Shown: piece after piece, positions 53,751-63,444 of the stretch
How positions within the stretch are numbered: the first letter of the stretch is position 1
Layout: every line of letters begins with the position of its first letter
Assembly: GCF_022179465.1 (NCBI RefSeq)
Contig: NZ_BPQV01000005.1
Span: 248,001 to 312,000, forward strand
Source: Methylobacterium organophilum
GTDB taxonomy: Bacteria; Pseudomonadota; Alphaproteobacteria; Rhizobiales; Beijerinckiaceae
DNA length: 64,000 nucleotides
Reading direction: 5' to 3'
Notes under the pieces: generated by a model
What the model saw: the letters and a program-made list of their open reading frames with translations, nothing else
Database searches by the model: none
Told to the model about the DNA's origin: nothing
Program-made: the position numbers and the translations under genes

Positions 53751-54514
53751 TGCGCATTCTCGTCACCAACGACGACGGCATCCACGCGCCGGGCCTCGAG
53801 ACGCTGGAGCGCATCGCCGGGGAGATCAGCGACGACGTCTGGGTGGTCGCCCCCGAATCCGACCAGTCCGGCGTGTCGCATTCGCTGTCGCTGAACGATC
53901 CCCTGCGCCTGCGCCAGGCCGGCGAGAAGCGCTTCGCCGTGAAGGGCACGCCCTCGGATTGCGTGATCATGGGGGTGGCCCACCTCCTCAAGGACCACAA
54001 GCCGGACCTCGTGCTGTCCGGGGTCAATCGCGGCCAGAACGTCGCCGAGGACGTGACCTATTCCGGCACCATCGCCGGCGCCATGGAGGGCACCATCCTC
54101 GGCGTGCCCTCGATCGCCCTGAGCCAGGCCTACGGCCTCGGCGGCCGGGCCAACATCAAGTGGGGCTGCGCCGCCCATCACGGCGCCAAGGTGATCCGCA
54201 AGATCCTGGAGATCGGGATCGAGCCGGGCATCCTCGTCAACGTGAACTTCCCCGATTGCGAGGCGGAGGAGGTGCAGGGCATCGCGGTGGCCGCCCAGGG
54301 CCAGCGCAACCAGGCCCTGCTCGCCATCGACGCCCGCCACGACGGGCGCGGTAATCCCTATTTCTGGCTCGCCTTCGCCAAAGCCCGGTTCGAGCCGGGC
54401 AACGGCTCGGACCTCAAGGCCATCGCCGACCACAAGATCTCGGTGACGCCCCTGCGCCTCGACCTCACCGACGAGCCGACCCTGACCCGCTTCGCCCAGG
54501 CCTTCCGGGATTAG
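53750..54514 (+). CDS. surE: 5'/3'-nucleotidase SurE
   Basis: A 254-residue metal-dependent phosphatase acting on nucleoside monophosphates. It shows the N-terminal [15 protein letters not shown] with the metal-binding Asp pair, APESDQSGVSHS and SGVNRGQNVAEDVTYSGTIA. The serS-surE order is conserved in alphaproteobacteria. The start overlaps the serS stop. Confidence 0.96.
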   Translation: MRILVTNDDGIHAPGLETLERIAGEISDDVWVVAPESDQSGVSHSLSLNDPLRLRQAGEKRFAVKGTPSDCVIMGVAHLLKDHKPDLVLSGVNRGQNVAEDVTYSGTIAGAMEGTILGVPSIALSQAYGLGGRANIKWGCAAHHGAKVIRKILEIGIEPGILVNVNFPDCEAEEVQGIAVAAQGQRNQALLAIDARHDGRGNPYFWLAFAKARFEPGNGSDLKAIADHKISVTPLRLDLTDEPTLTRFAQAFRD

Positions 54515-54534
54515 GGGAGCGGCCCGGCGAGAGC

Positions 54535-55674
54535 TCAGGGCACCGGGTAGCGCCGCCCCTTCCAGCGGGCCACGCCCGCGCGCTCGGCGCGGGTGAGGGC
54601 GTTCCACTGGATCGCCAGGGCGATCAGGACGGTGACCGGATGAAGCGGGATCGTGGCCGCCGGCTCGGCCGCGGCCCGGGTGATCGCGGCCCGGGTCGCA
54701 AGCGAGATCAGGCCGGCGGCGAGGCTGACGGCGAGCGAAGCGGTCGAGAGCCCGCCGAGGAGCCCCAAGAGGAACCCTACGAGCACGAGCAGCCAGGGCA
54801 GGACGTGGCCGCCGAACAGGAGCAGCGTCCAGACGGGCAGCGCCCGCGGCGTCGCCATGCCCTCGTTGGCGTTCTTCGAGAAGCCCGCCCAGGCGGCCGC
54901 GAAGCCCGGATACATCCGGCAGGTCGCCAGCGCCGAGGCCGCGACCAGATCCGTCCGATAGCCGGCCGCCCGGAACAGGCGGGGCAGCCGCACGCCATCG
55001 TGCAGGCTCCTGCGGATCGCCCCGTGGCCGCCGCTCGCGGCATAGGCCGCCGCCTCGACCAGGATCAGCTGACCGCAGGCGGCGCCGAGGGAGGGATCGG
55101 GCCGCGCCCGCATCAGCGGCATCGGCAGGTAGCCGAGGAGCAGGAAGCCGATCATCGGCACGGTGAGGCGCTCGCCCAGCGTCTCCATGCGCTGGCGGGG
55201 CAGGCCGCTCACCAGGGCGGCCCCGCTGCGGGCGGCATGGGCCGCGAGGCGCGCGGCGCCCTCCGGCGCGAGGCGCACATCCGCGTCGATGAAGAGCAGG
55301 CGCTCGCCCCGCGCCGCCGCGGCCAGGGCCGCGCAGGCGTTGTTCTTCCCCGTCCAGCCCTCCGGCAGGGAGGGCACGGGCAGGAGGCGCAGGCGGGGAT
55401 CGCGGGCGGCGAGGGCGGCGACGATCGCCGCGGTGTCGTCGCTGGAATGGTCGTCGCCGACCAGCACCTCCACCGCCACGCCGCGGCTCGCCAGGGCCGC
55501 CTCGACGGTTTCGGCGATGATCGCCGCCTCGTTTCGGGCCGGGATCAGGATCGAGACGAGGCCGGTCCCGACCGGGCCGGGCTCGGGCGTGCGGTAACCG
55601 ACGAGGTTCACCGCCGCGATCACGGCCGGGAGCAGGGCGAGGACGAGGGCCAGGAGCGCGAGGGCGAACATCAT
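54535..55674 (-). CDS. Membrane-associated GT2 glycosyltransferase, CrtQ-like (carotenoid block)
   Basis: A 379-residue GT2 protein. An N-terminal membrane helix precedes the GT-A domain (SILIPARNEAAIIAETVEAA, VGDDHSSDDTAAIV, then LLFIDADVRLAPEG with the DxD-type motif). Two to three C-terminal membrane helices follow (VLPWLLVLVGFLLGLLGGL). The layout matches CrtQ, which glucosylates diaponeurosporenoic acid in staphyloxanthin synthesis, and HpnB-like hopanoid enzymes. The adjoining CrtI-family and acyltransferase genes favour a carotenoid acceptor (inference). Its ATG overlaps the acyltransferase stop by 4 bp. Confidence 0.8.
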   Translation of the reverse strand: MMFALALLALVLALLPAVIAAVNLVGYRTPEPGPVGTGLVSILIPARNEAAIIAETVEAALASRGVAVEVLVGDDHSSDDTAAIVAALAARDPRLRLLPVPSLPEGWTGKNNACAALAAAARGERLLFIDADVRLAPEGAARLAAHAARSGAALVSGLPRQRMETLGERLTVPMIGFLLLGYLPMPLMRARPDPSLGAACGQLILVEAAAYAASGGHGAIRRSLHDGVRLPRLFRAAGYRTDLVAASALATCRMYPGFAAAWAGFSKNANEGMATPRALPVWTLLLFGGHVLPWLLVLVGFLLGLLGGLSTASLAVSLAAGLISLATRAAITRAAAEPAATIPLHPVTVLIALAIQWNALTRAERAGVARWKGRRYPVP

Positions 55675-56474
55675 CGCGGCCGTTCCCCCTCCGGGCGATG
55701 GGCGGGGTCGAAGGACCGTCCGCGGGCGAGGGCGACGAGCCGGCGCCAGCCGTCATAGACCCCACCGATGCCGCTCCGGCCCGCGAGCACGGGTTCGAAC
55801 CGGCCGGGATCGCGGGCGATCACGTCCTGGCTCAGGCGGTCGAGCAGGGCCGTCAGATCTCCCTCCAGCCGGGCCAGGCGGGCGGGGCGCGGGAGGGACA
55901 GCAGCACGGAGGCGGGGATCGGCGGGCCGAAGGCGCAGAAGGCTTCCACCCCGCGCTCCTGCCAGAGGGCGTATTCGAGGGCGACGGGCACGAACAGGGC
56001 ATCGGGGGCGATCTCGGCGAGATGGGCGATGCCGGGCTTCAAGCCGAGGGGCCGCTCGCGCACATCCGCGAAGCGGCCCTGCGCGGTGACCCAGAGGGCG
56101 CGGTTCCGCCCCGAGAGCACGCTGCGCGCCGCGGCGAGGAACTGCAGCGCCCCCTTCCGCGACGCGAGGTCGACCGGGAAGGCGCCCATGCGGCGGAACA
56201 CGCCGTAGCGCTCCAGCATCCGCGCCTCGAACGGCGCGAAGCCCTCGCGCTCCGGAAACAGCCGGCCGGCGAGCACGATGAGGGTGGCGGCATCCCACCA
56301 GGCGGGATGGTTGCAATAGAGGACGAGCGGCCCGGCATGGCCGGCGCAGGCCGGCCGTCCCCAGCGGGCGAGGCGCAGGGCGTTCATGTGCCGGCGGAAG
56401 AAGCGGTCGAACCAGGGCAGCATGAAGCGCCAGACGAGGGCCGACCGCTCCGGCGGAGGCGGGGGGGCGCTCAC
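55671..56474 (-). CDS. PlsC-type acyltransferase (carotenoid block)
   Basis: A 267-residue lysophospholipid-acyltransferase-like protein. The catalytic HX4D motif is in LYCNHPAWWDAAT, and the substrate-binding block is WVTAQGRFADVRERPLG. In staphyloxanthin synthesis an acyltransferase (CrtO) esterifies the glucose of the glycosyl carotenoid; this gene sits where such an enzyme would be expected. It starts with GTG, lies 28 bp after the upstream CrtI-family gene and is coupled to the glycosyltransferase gene. Confidence 0.8.
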   Translation of the reverse strand: MSAPPPPPERSALVWRFMLPWFDRFFRRHMNALRLARWGRPACAGHAGPLVLYCNHPAWWDAATLIVLAGRLFPEREGFAPFEARMLERYGVFRRMGAFPVDLASRKGALQFLAAARSVLSGRNRALWVTAQGRFADVRERPLGLKPGIAHLAEIAPDALFVPVALEYALWQERGVEAFCAFGPPIPASVLLSLPRPARLARLEGDLTALLDRLSQDVIARDPGRFEPVLAGRSGIGGVYDGWRRLVALARGRSFDPAHRPEGERPR

Positions 56475-56502
56475 GCGCGCGAGCCCGTCACGCGCCGGCT
56501 CC

Positions 56503-58053
56503 TCACGCGCTCTGGCGCAGGGCCGGCTCCGCCTGCTGCGGACGGCCCTTGCGCAGGTCCTGATCGAGGGCGTCGGCGGCGATCCAGCCGGACATCATCA
56601 CCATGGGCATGCCGGGCCCGGGATGGGCGGCGCCCCCGGCGAGGTAGAGGCCGCCGACCTCCCGCGAGCGGTTGCCGGGCTTGAAGGCGCCCATCATCCG
56701 CCCGTGCGAGGCCAGCCCGTAGATCGCGCCGTTGAGCACGTTGTAGCGCTCGTGGATGTCCCGGGGCGTGAGGTGCCGCTCGACGACGATGCGCGCCTCC
56801 AGGTCCGGCATGCCGCCGGTGCGCTTCAGCTTCTCCAGGATCACCCGGCGATAGATCGGGAACATCGCCGACCAGTCGTGATGCGGCCGCAGATAGGGCG
56901 TGTGCACGAGGACGTAGAGCGCCTCGCCGCCCTCCGGCGCCACGCTCGGATCGGTGATCGAGGGCGCGGCCAGATAGGCGGTCGGGTCGGGGGCGGGCTC
57001 GCCCTTCCGGTAGATGAAGTCGAACTCCTCCTCCGGGTCGCGGGAGAAGACGAAATCGTGGTGGGCCAGGTGCTCGTAGCGGCGGTCGAGGCCGAGATAG
57101 AGCACCACGCCGGAGCAGGCGGGCTCGAAGCTCCGCTTCTCGTAGGCCTTGCCGACCGCCCCGCCGACGAGCTCGCGGTAGGTGCGCACGGAATCCATGT
57201 TGGAGATCACCGCGTCGTAGGCGACGCTCTCCCCGCCGAGGCGCAGCCCGCGCACGGCGCCCCCGGCGATGTCGAGCCCGGTCACCGCGGCGGCGGGCCG
57301 CAGGGCGACGCCGAGCTCCTGGGCGAGCCGGGTGAGCCCCTCGGCCACGGCCCGGGTGCCGCCCATCGGGTACCAGACGCCCTCCGCGGTCTGCATATGC
57401 GCGATCGCGCAGAGCACCGCCGGCGCGCCGTAGGGGGAGGAGCCGACATATTGCACGAAATGGTCGAGCATCTGCGCGAGGCGGGCATCCTTCACCTTGC
57501 CGCGGATGGTGCTCGCCACGGTGGCATGCATGCGCAGGCTCAGAACGTCGCGCAGGGTGCCGGGATTCATGTTGGCGCGCAGGTCGATCGTGTCGAACAG
57601 GTCCTGCACCGCCTTCCAGAAGAAGAACCGCTCCGAGACGCCGTGCAGATGCTCGGAGAGGGCGATGAACCGCTTGTAGCCCTCGCCCACGCCCTGGCCG
57701 GGGGCGAAGCGCTCCATGGTGGCGGCCATGGCCTCCACGTCCTCGATCAGGTCGATCCGCGCGCCGTCCTCGAAGAAGCAGCGCCATTGCGGGTCAAGCC
57801 GGCGCAGGTCCATGTAGTCGTGGACGCTGCGGCCGGCCTCGGCGAAGATCCGCTCCAGCACCCGGGGCACGGTGAGGATGGTCGGCCCCATATCGAAGCG
57901 GAAGCCGCCCTCGTGCAGCACCGCGGCCTTGCCGCCGAGCCAGGGATTCTTGTCGTAGAGGGTGACGCGGTGCCCCCGCGCCGCCGTCACGCAGGCCGCC
58001 GCCAGCCCGCCGAGGCCGCTGCCGATCACGGCGATCGAGGAATCCTGGCTCAT
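56503..58053 (-). CDS. CrtI/CrtN/CrtP-family carotenoid oxidoreductase, copy 1
   Basis: A 516-residue FAD-dependent amine-oxidase-fold enzyme. The nucleotide-binding N terminus is AVIGSGLGGLAAACVTAARG, followed by FRFDMGPTILTVPRVLERIF, and the C-terminal signature is GGLYLAGGAAHPGPGMPMVM. Members desaturate or oxidise C30/C40 carotenes. With a second homologue in the block, one is probably the desaturase (CrtN-like) and the other the terminal oxidase (CrtP-like); I cannot tell which is which. It lies 124 bp after the ABC permease gene. Confidence 0.85.
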   Translation of the reverse strand: MSQDSSIAVIGSGLGGLAAACVTAARGHRVTLYDKNPWLGGKAAVLHEGGFRFDMGPTILTVPRVLERIFAEAGRSVHDYMDLRRLDPQWRCFFEDGARIDLIEDVEAMAATMERFAPGQGVGEGYKRFIALSEHLHGVSERFFFWKAVQDLFDTIDLRANMNPGTLRDVLSLRMHATVASTIRGKVKDARLAQMLDHFVQYVGSSPYGAPAVLCAIAHMQTAEGVWYPMGGTRAVAEGLTRLAQELGVALRPAAAVTGLDIAGGAVRGLRLGGESVAYDAVISNMDSVRTYRELVGGAVGKAYEKRSFEPACSGVVLYLGLDRRYEHLAHHDFVFSRDPEEEFDFIYRKGEPAPDPTAYLAAPSITDPSVAPEGGEALYVLVHTPYLRPHHDWSAMFPIYRRVILEKLKRTGGMPDLEARIVVERHLTPRDIHERYNVLNGAIYGLASHGRMMGAFKPGNRSREVGGLYLAGGAAHPGPGMPMVMMSGWIAADALDQDLRKGRPQQAEPALRQSA

Positions 58054-58177
58054 GGGCGTCGTGCTCTCCGGATCGGCGTGAGGCCCGAAGCTCGGCCGAT
58101 CCGCTGGGCCGAAGCTACGATCGGGAATCGCGGGGTCAACGCGCCAACCGGTCGCGCCATCCCCTTCGACAGGTTTT

Positions 58178-59377
58178 TCATGCGGGCTGCCCCCGTCGCA
58201 CTAGGGCGAGGGCGGCGGCGAGGCCGGCCAGGGCCAGCCCCGCCAGCACGGCCCAGGCCGGAAGCGCCGCCGTGGCGCCCTCGCTCAGGGCGCGCTGGAA
58301 GGCCTCGATCGACCAGGCATTGGGCGTGAGCCATCCGGCCTGCTGCAGCCAGGGCGGCATGAGGAAGCGGGGCACCATGCTGCCGCCCACGGCGGAGAGC
58401 AGGAGCACGCCGAAGGTCGCGACGAGATGGGCCTGCTGCCGCGTCGCCGCGAGGGCGCACCCGGCCAGCGCCAGGCCCGCAGCCATGGCGGCGACGAGGA
58501 GCGCGGTGACGAGCCAGCCGATCCCGTGGCGGGACACGTCGACCCCGTGGAGCAGGGCGGCGGCGGCGAAGATCAGCGCCGTCTGCACGACGCCCTGGAG
58601 GGTGAGGAAGGCGAACTTGCCCAGGACGATCGCCGGCAGGCCGCCGGGGGCGGCGGCGAGCCGGTCGGCCAGGCCCGCGCTCCGCTCGTCGACGAGGGAG
58701 AGCGCCCCCTGCATCGCCGAGAACAGCAGGAACACGGCGGTGATGGCGCCGGCGTAATAGGCGACGCGGTCGTTGCCGCGGCCCGATCCGGTGGAGCGGC
58801 GCTCCACCCAATGGGCGAAGGCGAAGGGCTCCTTCTTGGCCCGCTGCTCGGCGAAGGTCTCCTCCAGGAAGGCGCGCTCGTCCGCGCCGATCTTGCCCGA
58901 GCGCTCGACGTCGGCGACGATCCGGGCCAGCACCACGTCGGGCAGGGCCTCGTTGAGGACCCGCTGGAGCTGGCCCAGGGCGATCGGCGTGGCCAGCGCC
59001 CGCGCGGGATTCTCGACGAGCAGCACCGGCTGATCGGCCGGCGCGGACGCGCTGCCTGCGGCGAGATCGCCGCGCAGGACCAGGGCGACGTCGACCGTCC
59101 CCCGGCGCACCGCCGCCACGACCGCGTCGACGTCGCCCGCCTCCAGCCGTTCGAGGCGCAGGGAGGGCTCGGCGGCAAGGGCGCTCAGCAGGCGCCGGGT
59201 CGTCGGCGTGTCGGCGAGATCGGCCACGCCGAGATGGATCCGGATGCGCTCGCCGATGGCGCCGGAGAAGATCGCGGCGAAGACCACGAAGATCACCGTC
59301 GGCAGCAGGAAGGCCATCGCCAGGGCCGCCCTGTCGCGCAGGAGGGACAGCCACATCACCCGGAAGGCGGCGCTCAT
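58178..59377 (-). CDS. ABC-2 type transporter permease (carotenoid block)
   Basis: A 399-residue inner-membrane protein of the ABC-2/DrrB-like group. It has one N-terminal helix ([20 protein letters not shown]), a large extracytoplasmic domain (about 45-200), then five helices ([40 protein letters not shown]). It pairs with the ATPase gene, which it overlaps by 4 bp. Location inside the pigment block suggests export of a lipid or pigment intermediate, but this is only inference. Confidence 0.83.
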   Translation of the reverse strand: MSAAFRVMWLSLLRDRAALAMAFLLPTVIFVVFAAIFSGAIGERIRIHLGVADLADTPTTRRLLSALAAEPSLRLERLEAGDVDAVVAAVRRGTVDVALVLRGDLAAGSASAPADQPVLLVENPARALATPIALGQLQRVLNEALPDVVLARIVADVERSGKIGADERAFLEETFAEQRAKKEPFAFAHWVERRSTGSGRGNDRVAYYAGAITAVFLLFSAMQGALSLVDERSAGLADRLAAAPGGLPAIVLGKFAFLTLQGVVQTALIFAAAALLHGVDVSRHGIGWLVTALLVAAMAAGLALAGCALAATRQQAHLVATFGVLLLSAVGGSMVPRFLMPPWLQQAGWLTPNAWSIEAFQRALSEGATAALPAWAVLAGLALAGLAAALALVRRGQPA

Positions 59378-60351
59378 CGGCCCGTCTCCGCCAGGGACAG
59401 GGCGGGGGCGGGCGCCGGGGGCGCGCCGGCCAGCACCGCGCGGTAGAGCGATTCCAGCCCCGGCCGGCGCAGGCGGATCTCCGCCACCGGCACGCCGAGG
59501 GCGCGCAGATGCGCGAGCAGGGCCGCCCCGTCGAGGCCGTTCTCGGTTCGTCCCCGCCACACCGTGGCACCGGCCGGGGTGAAGCCGGCGGCGGCGAGGG
59601 CGGCCCGCGCCGCCGCGGCGGGGGCGTCTTCGAGGAGCACCTCCTGCTCGGGCGCGTCCCGGCGCAGGGGATCAAGCAGGGCGGGGAGGGGCCCCTCGCG
59701 CAGGAGGCGCCCCTCCCCGAGGACGGCGACGCGGTCGGCGAGCCGTTCGGCCTCGGCGAAATCGTGCGTGCTGACGAGGAGCCCGGCGCCCTCCGCGCGC
59801 AGGCCGGCCAGCAGGGCATGGATCGCGGCCCGCGCCTCGAGATCGACGCCCTGGGTCGGCTCGTCGAGCAGGATCAGGCGGGGGCGGGCGACGAGGCTCG
59901 CGGCGATGTTCGCCCGGCGCTGGTAGCCGCCCGACAGGGTGCCGACGATCCGCCGCGCCACCGGCCCGAGCGCCCCCTGGTCGAGGGCCCGGGCGACGGC
60001 CGCCCGGCGCGTCCCGGCGGACAGCCCGGCCAGCTCGGCGAAGACGTCGAGATTCTCCGCTACGGTGAGCCGCGGATAGAGGGCGATCTCCTGCGGGACC
60101 CAGCCGATCAGGCGGCGCACGGCGCCCGCGCGGAACGGATCGCCTCCGGCCACCCGGACGCTGCCGGCGGCCGGGGCGAGGCGCCCGGCCACGAGGCGCA
60201 TCAGCGAGGTCTTGCCCGCCCCGTTGGGGCCGAGCAGCGCCAGGATCTCCCCCGCCCGGAGCGTCAGGTCCACCCGCGCCAGGGCCGGCCGGCCGCGATA
60301 GGCCAGGGAGGCGGAGGCGACGACCACGAGGGGGGATCCGCTCTGGCTCAT
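59374..60351 (-). CDS. ABC transporter ATPase (carotenoid block)
   Basis: A 325-residue ATPase with Walker [10 protein letters not shown], signature TLSGGYQRR, Walker [16 protein letters not shown] and [16 protein letters not shown]-terminal extension (about 225-325) resembles the regulatory tail of ABC-2 ATPases. The start at 60351 lies 8 bp from the DUF2141 stop, and the end is coupled to the permease gene. Confidence 0.86.
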   Translation of the reverse strand: MSQSGSPLVVVASASLAYRGRPALARVDLTLRAGEILALLGPNGAGKTSLMRLVAGRLAPAAGSVRVAGGDPFRAGAVRRLIGWVPQEIALYPRLTVAENLDVFAELAGLSAGTRRAAVARALDQGALGPVARRIVGTLSGGYQRRANIAASLVARPRLILLDEPTQGVDLEARAAIHALLAGLRAEGAGLLVSTHDFAEAERLADRVAVLGEGRLLREGPLPALLDPLRRDAPEQEVLLEDAPAAAARAALAAAGFTPAGATVWRGRTENGLDGAALLAHLRALGVPVAEIRLRRPGLESLYRAVLAGAPPAPAPALSLAETGR

Positions 60352-60359
60352 CGGCCGGG

Positions 60360-60785
60360 TCAGCGGGGCGGCAGCGCCCGGACGAGCTGCAGATGCAGCG
60401 CGGCGCCGGGCTCGTTCAGGCGGAAGCTGGCGGAGGCGAAGTCCGGCCGTGCCCGGCGCCCGCCGCCGGAGAAGGCGTAGGGCTCGCGGGGGAGGCCGAG
60501 GGGCGTGCGGTCGAGGCGGCGATTGCCGTTGCGATCCTGGAAGGCCGCGACGGCCCAGATCCCGGGGGGCAGGTCGCGGAAGACGAAACGCTGGCTCGCC
60601 CCGGCCGCGGGCGCGTCCTGCCCGATCCGGCAGGCCTCCTCCGACAGGCCGCCCTGGCACAGGGCGACGTAGAGCGTGCCGCCGGGCTCGATGCCGCTCA
60701 CCGTCACGTCGAGGCCGGCCGCCTGCCCGGGGACGAGGGCGAGGGCCGCGAGGAACCCGCCCGCGCCGGCGGCGGCGCGAATCAC
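60360..60785 (-). CDS. Exported DUF2141 protein (carotenoid block)
   Basis: A 141-residue protein with a signal peptide (GFLAALALVPGQAAG) and the DUF2141 beta-sandwich: LDVTVSGIEPGGTLYVALCQ, PPGIWAVAAFQDRNGNRRLD and GLPREPYAFS. DUF2141 proteins are periplasmic and of unknown role. Its GTG overlaps the stop of the upstream CrtI-family gene by 4 bp, tying it to the pigment pathway. Confidence 0.82.
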   Translation of the reverse strand: MIRAAAGAGGFLAALALVPGQAAGLDVTVSGIEPGGTLYVALCQGGLSEEACRIGQDAPAAGASQRFVFRDLPPGIWAVAAFQDRNGNRRLDRTPLGLPREPYAFSGGGRRARPDFASASFRLNEPGAALHLQLVRALPPR

Positions 60786-62353
60786 GACGGCTCCCCCTGC
60801 GTCGCCAGGGGCTGCGTGGCGGGAAGCTCCGCCAGCACCTCCGGCGCCCGGCGGCCGGCGAGATCCTCGATCAGCAGCCGGGCGGAGATGCGCGCGCCCT
60901 CGTAGATCACCGGCAGGCCCGAGCCGGGATGGGTGCCGCCGCCGACGAGATAGAGGCCGTGGCCGAAGCGGTTGTGCGGCCGGAACCAGAGCATCTGGCC
61001 GAGATCGTGGGCGAGGTTGAAGGTCGCCCCCTCATGCACCGCGAAGTCGTCGCGCCAGCCGCGGGGATCGACGACGCGCTCGTAGCGGATGCGCTCCTCG
61101 ATATCCTCGATCCCGAGGAGCCTCAGGCGGTCCAGGACCAGCCGGCGATAGGCGGGCCCGACCGCCGCCCAGTCGATGCCGGCCTTCAGGTTGGGCACCG
61201 GCACCAGCACGTAGAGGGCGGTGTGGCCCGGGGGCGCCATGCCGCCGTCCGTGAAGCCCGCATGCTGCACGTAGAGCGAGGGCTCCATCGGCAGCACGCC
61301 GCCGGTGATCTCCTCGATGTTGCGCCGGTAATCCCGGGCCAGCAGGATCGTATGGTGCCCGAGCGCCTCGGGCATGCGTCCCTCGATGCCGAGATAGAGC
61401 ATGTAGGTCGAGCAGGAGAGGCGGGCCTTGTCGACCTTGGCGTCGCGCCAGCGCGGCCGGTAGGCCTCCGGCACGATCTGCGGGACGACCTTGGCGAAGT
61501 CGCCGTTGATGACGACGGCATCGGCCTTCAGGGTCTCGCCCGGCACGGCCACGCCGCTCGCCTTGCCGTTCTCGAACAGAACCTGCTCCGCCGGCGTGTT
61601 GAGGCGGATGTCGACGCCCATGCGCCGGGCGAGCCCCGCCATCGCCTCGGAGACCGCGCCGCAGCCGCCGACCGGGTGATAGACCCCGTGCTCGTATTCG
61701 AGGAACGAGAGGATCGTGAATAGGCTCGGGCAGCGGAAGGGCGACATCCCGAGGTATTTGGTCTGGAAGGAGAAGGCGAGGCGCACCCGCGGATCGGCGA
61801 AGAAGCGCTTGAGGTCGCCCTCCACGCTGCGGCCGGGATGCAGGTGGGGCAGGGCGGTGAGCATGGCGGGGCTCGCCATCGACAGGAGGCTGTCGAAGGG
61901 CTGCTCCAGCACCGGCTTGAACTTCGAGAGCTTCTTCCGGTTCTCGGCGAAAAAGGACCGCAGGTTGCGGGCGTCCTGCGGGGCGATCCGGGCGATCTCC
62001 GCCTCCAGACGGTCGAGGTCGCCGGTGGCGCGGATCTCACTGGAACGGCCGCCCTCCCCCTCGAAGACGAGGTGGTATTGCGGGTCGAGCCGCTTGAGCG
62101 CCACGTGGTCCTCCAGCCGCTCGCCGCAGGAGGCGAAGATGTCGGCGAGGATCTGCGGATAGAGGAAGAAGGTCGGACCGATGTCGAAGCGGTAGCCGCC
62201 CGGCGCCTCGACGGTCTTGGTGCGGCCGCCGACGGCGGCGTCGCGCTCCAGCACGGTGACGTGGAGGCCGGCCCGGGCCAGCAGGAGCGCCGTGGCGAGG
62301 CCGCCGGGGCCGGCTCCCACGACGATCACGCGGCTCCCGGACAGAGTGCGCAT
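60782..62353 (-). CDS. CrtI/CrtN/CrtP-family carotenoid oxidoreductase, copy 2
   Basis: A 523-residue FAD enzyme of the phytoene desaturase family: VIVVGAGPGGLATALLLARA, FDIGPTFFLYPQILADIFAS, and the C-terminal GLYLVGGGTHPGSGLPVIYE. It is the first gene of the minus-strand pigment block. Copy 1 lies about 2.7 kb downstream, and the two differ enough to be distinct enzymes rather than a recent duplication. A TTG at 62410 is an alternative start; the ATG at 62353 has GGGAGG very close upstream. Confidence 0.86.
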   Translation of the reverse strand: MRTLSGSRVIVVGAGPGGLATALLLARAGLHVTVLERDAAVGGRTKTVEAPGGYRFDIGPTFFLYPQILADIFASCGERLEDHVALKRLDPQYHLVFEGEGGRSSEIRATGDLDRLEAEIARIAPQDARNLRSFFAENRKKLSKFKPVLEQPFDSLLSMASPAMLTALPHLHPGRSVEGDLKRFFADPRVRLAFSFQTKYLGMSPFRCPSLFTILSFLEYEHGVYHPVGGCGAVSEAMAGLARRMGVDIRLNTPAEQVLFENGKASGVAVPGETLKADAVVINGDFAKVVPQIVPEAYRPRWRDAKVDKARLSCSTYMLYLGIEGRMPEALGHHTILLARDYRRNIEEITGGVLPMEPSLYVQHAGFTDGGMAPPGHTALYVLVPVPNLKAGIDWAAVGPAYRRLVLDRLRLLGIEDIEERIRYERVVDPRGWRDDFAVHEGATFNLAHDLGQMLWFRPHNRFGHGLYLVGGGTHPGSGLPVIYEGARISARLLIEDLAGRRAPEVLAELPATQPLATQGEPS

Positions 62354-62422
62354 GCCCTCCCGCGACTGCAGCACTGCACACCGCTCCCCGTTTCGTGAAC
62401 CCGACGCCAATCTTGGCCGGCT

Positions 62423-63280
62423 TCAGGGAGCCGGCAATTGGCGCGGATTGTCGCGCGTATGGCCCCGCTTGCGCGCGGCCACGGTGTTCAGCGCCAAGTG
62501 ATGCAGGGCGATGGCCCCCGCGGTGGCGACGTTCAGCGAATCGAAGCCCGGCGCCATGGCGATGCGCAGCCGGCGCATCCGGGCCATCAGGGCGGCGGGC
62601 AGGCCCGGCCCCTCGGTGCCGAGCAGCAGGAGGGCGCGCGGCGGGGCGGCGAAGGCGCCGATCTCCTCGTCGCCGGACGGCGTCAGGGCAAGGGGCTCCA
62701 GGGCATGCCGCTCGGCCAGCGCCAGCAGGGCCGCCCCGTCCGCGACCCGGGCGAAGGGGACGGTCAGCGCCGCCCCGGCGGAGACGCGGATCGCCTTGCG
62801 GTAGAGCGGGTCGCAGGTCGCGGCATCGAGCAGGACCGCGTCCGCGGCGAAGGCGGCGGCGTTGCGGAACAGGCCGCCGACATTGTCGTGATTGGTCAGC
62901 CCGACCAGGGCGACCACCGTCGCCGGGGCGGGGGCGGGCGGGATCAGCGCCTCTGCCGCGGGCTCCGCCCCGCGCAGGCCCACGGCGAGGACGCCGCGAT
63001 GGATCGGAAAGCCCGCCACCGCGCTCATGACCGGCTTGGCGGCGAGATGGACCGGCGGCGCCTCCGGCCCGTCGAGAAGATCCGCCAGGCCGGCGAGCCG
63101 GTTCGGGCTCAGCAGGACGGATTCGACGCGAAAGCGCGCCCGGCCCGAGAGCAGGGTGCGCAGGGTCACCTCCCCCTCGACGATGAAGCGGCCCTCGCGC
63201 CCGACGAGGTCGCGCTCGCGCATCGCGGCATAGGGCGCCAGCCGGGGGTCCAGGGGATCGTCGATGAGGATCGGGGTCAT
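62423..63280 (-). CDS. TrmH/SpoU-family RNA 2'-O-methyltransferase
   Basis: A 285-residue SPOUT methyltransferase. An N-terminal RNA-binding substrate domain (REGRFIVEGEVTLRTLLSGR) precedes the knotted catalytic domain: motif 1 NHDNVGGLFRNAAAF, motif 2 LLLGTEGPGLP and motif 3 IAMAPGFDSLNVATAGAIAL. It uses SAM to methylate ribose in tRNA or 23S rRNA; the target nucleotide is not visible. It lies 69 bp upstream of the carotenoid block on the same strand but is probably unrelated. Confidence 0.9.
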   Translation of the reverse strand: MTPILIDDPLDPRLAPYAAMRERDLVGREGRFIVEGEVTLRTLLSGRARFRVESVLLSPNRLAGLADLLDGPEAPPVHLAAKPVMSAVAGFPIHRGVLAVGLRGAEPAAEALIPPAPAPATVVALVGLTNHDNVGGLFRNAAAFAADAVLLDAATCDPLYRKAIRVSAGAALTVPFARVADGAALLALAERHALEPLALTPSGDEEIGAFAAPPRALLLLGTEGPGLPAALMARMRRLRIAMAPGFDSLNVATAGAIALHHLALNTVAARKRGHTRDNPRQLPAP

Positions 63281-63444
63281 CCCGCCTCTGTAGCGGATGT
63301 CCGGCCGCGCCGTGAGGCGGCCCCGGGATCCCCGGAGCCGCCCGCGCGGAACCGCGCCCGGTCGCGGGGCGACCGGGCGCGGCGCGGCATCCTGGCGTCC
63401 CCTCCGCCGGACCGGGACCGCTTCCGCGGATGCCCGATCCGGCC

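Noticed and set aside
55791-55800. gggttcgaac, resembling a tRNA T-loop
   Set aside because: It lies inside the acyltransferase gene and has no acceptor, D or anticodon stem around it.
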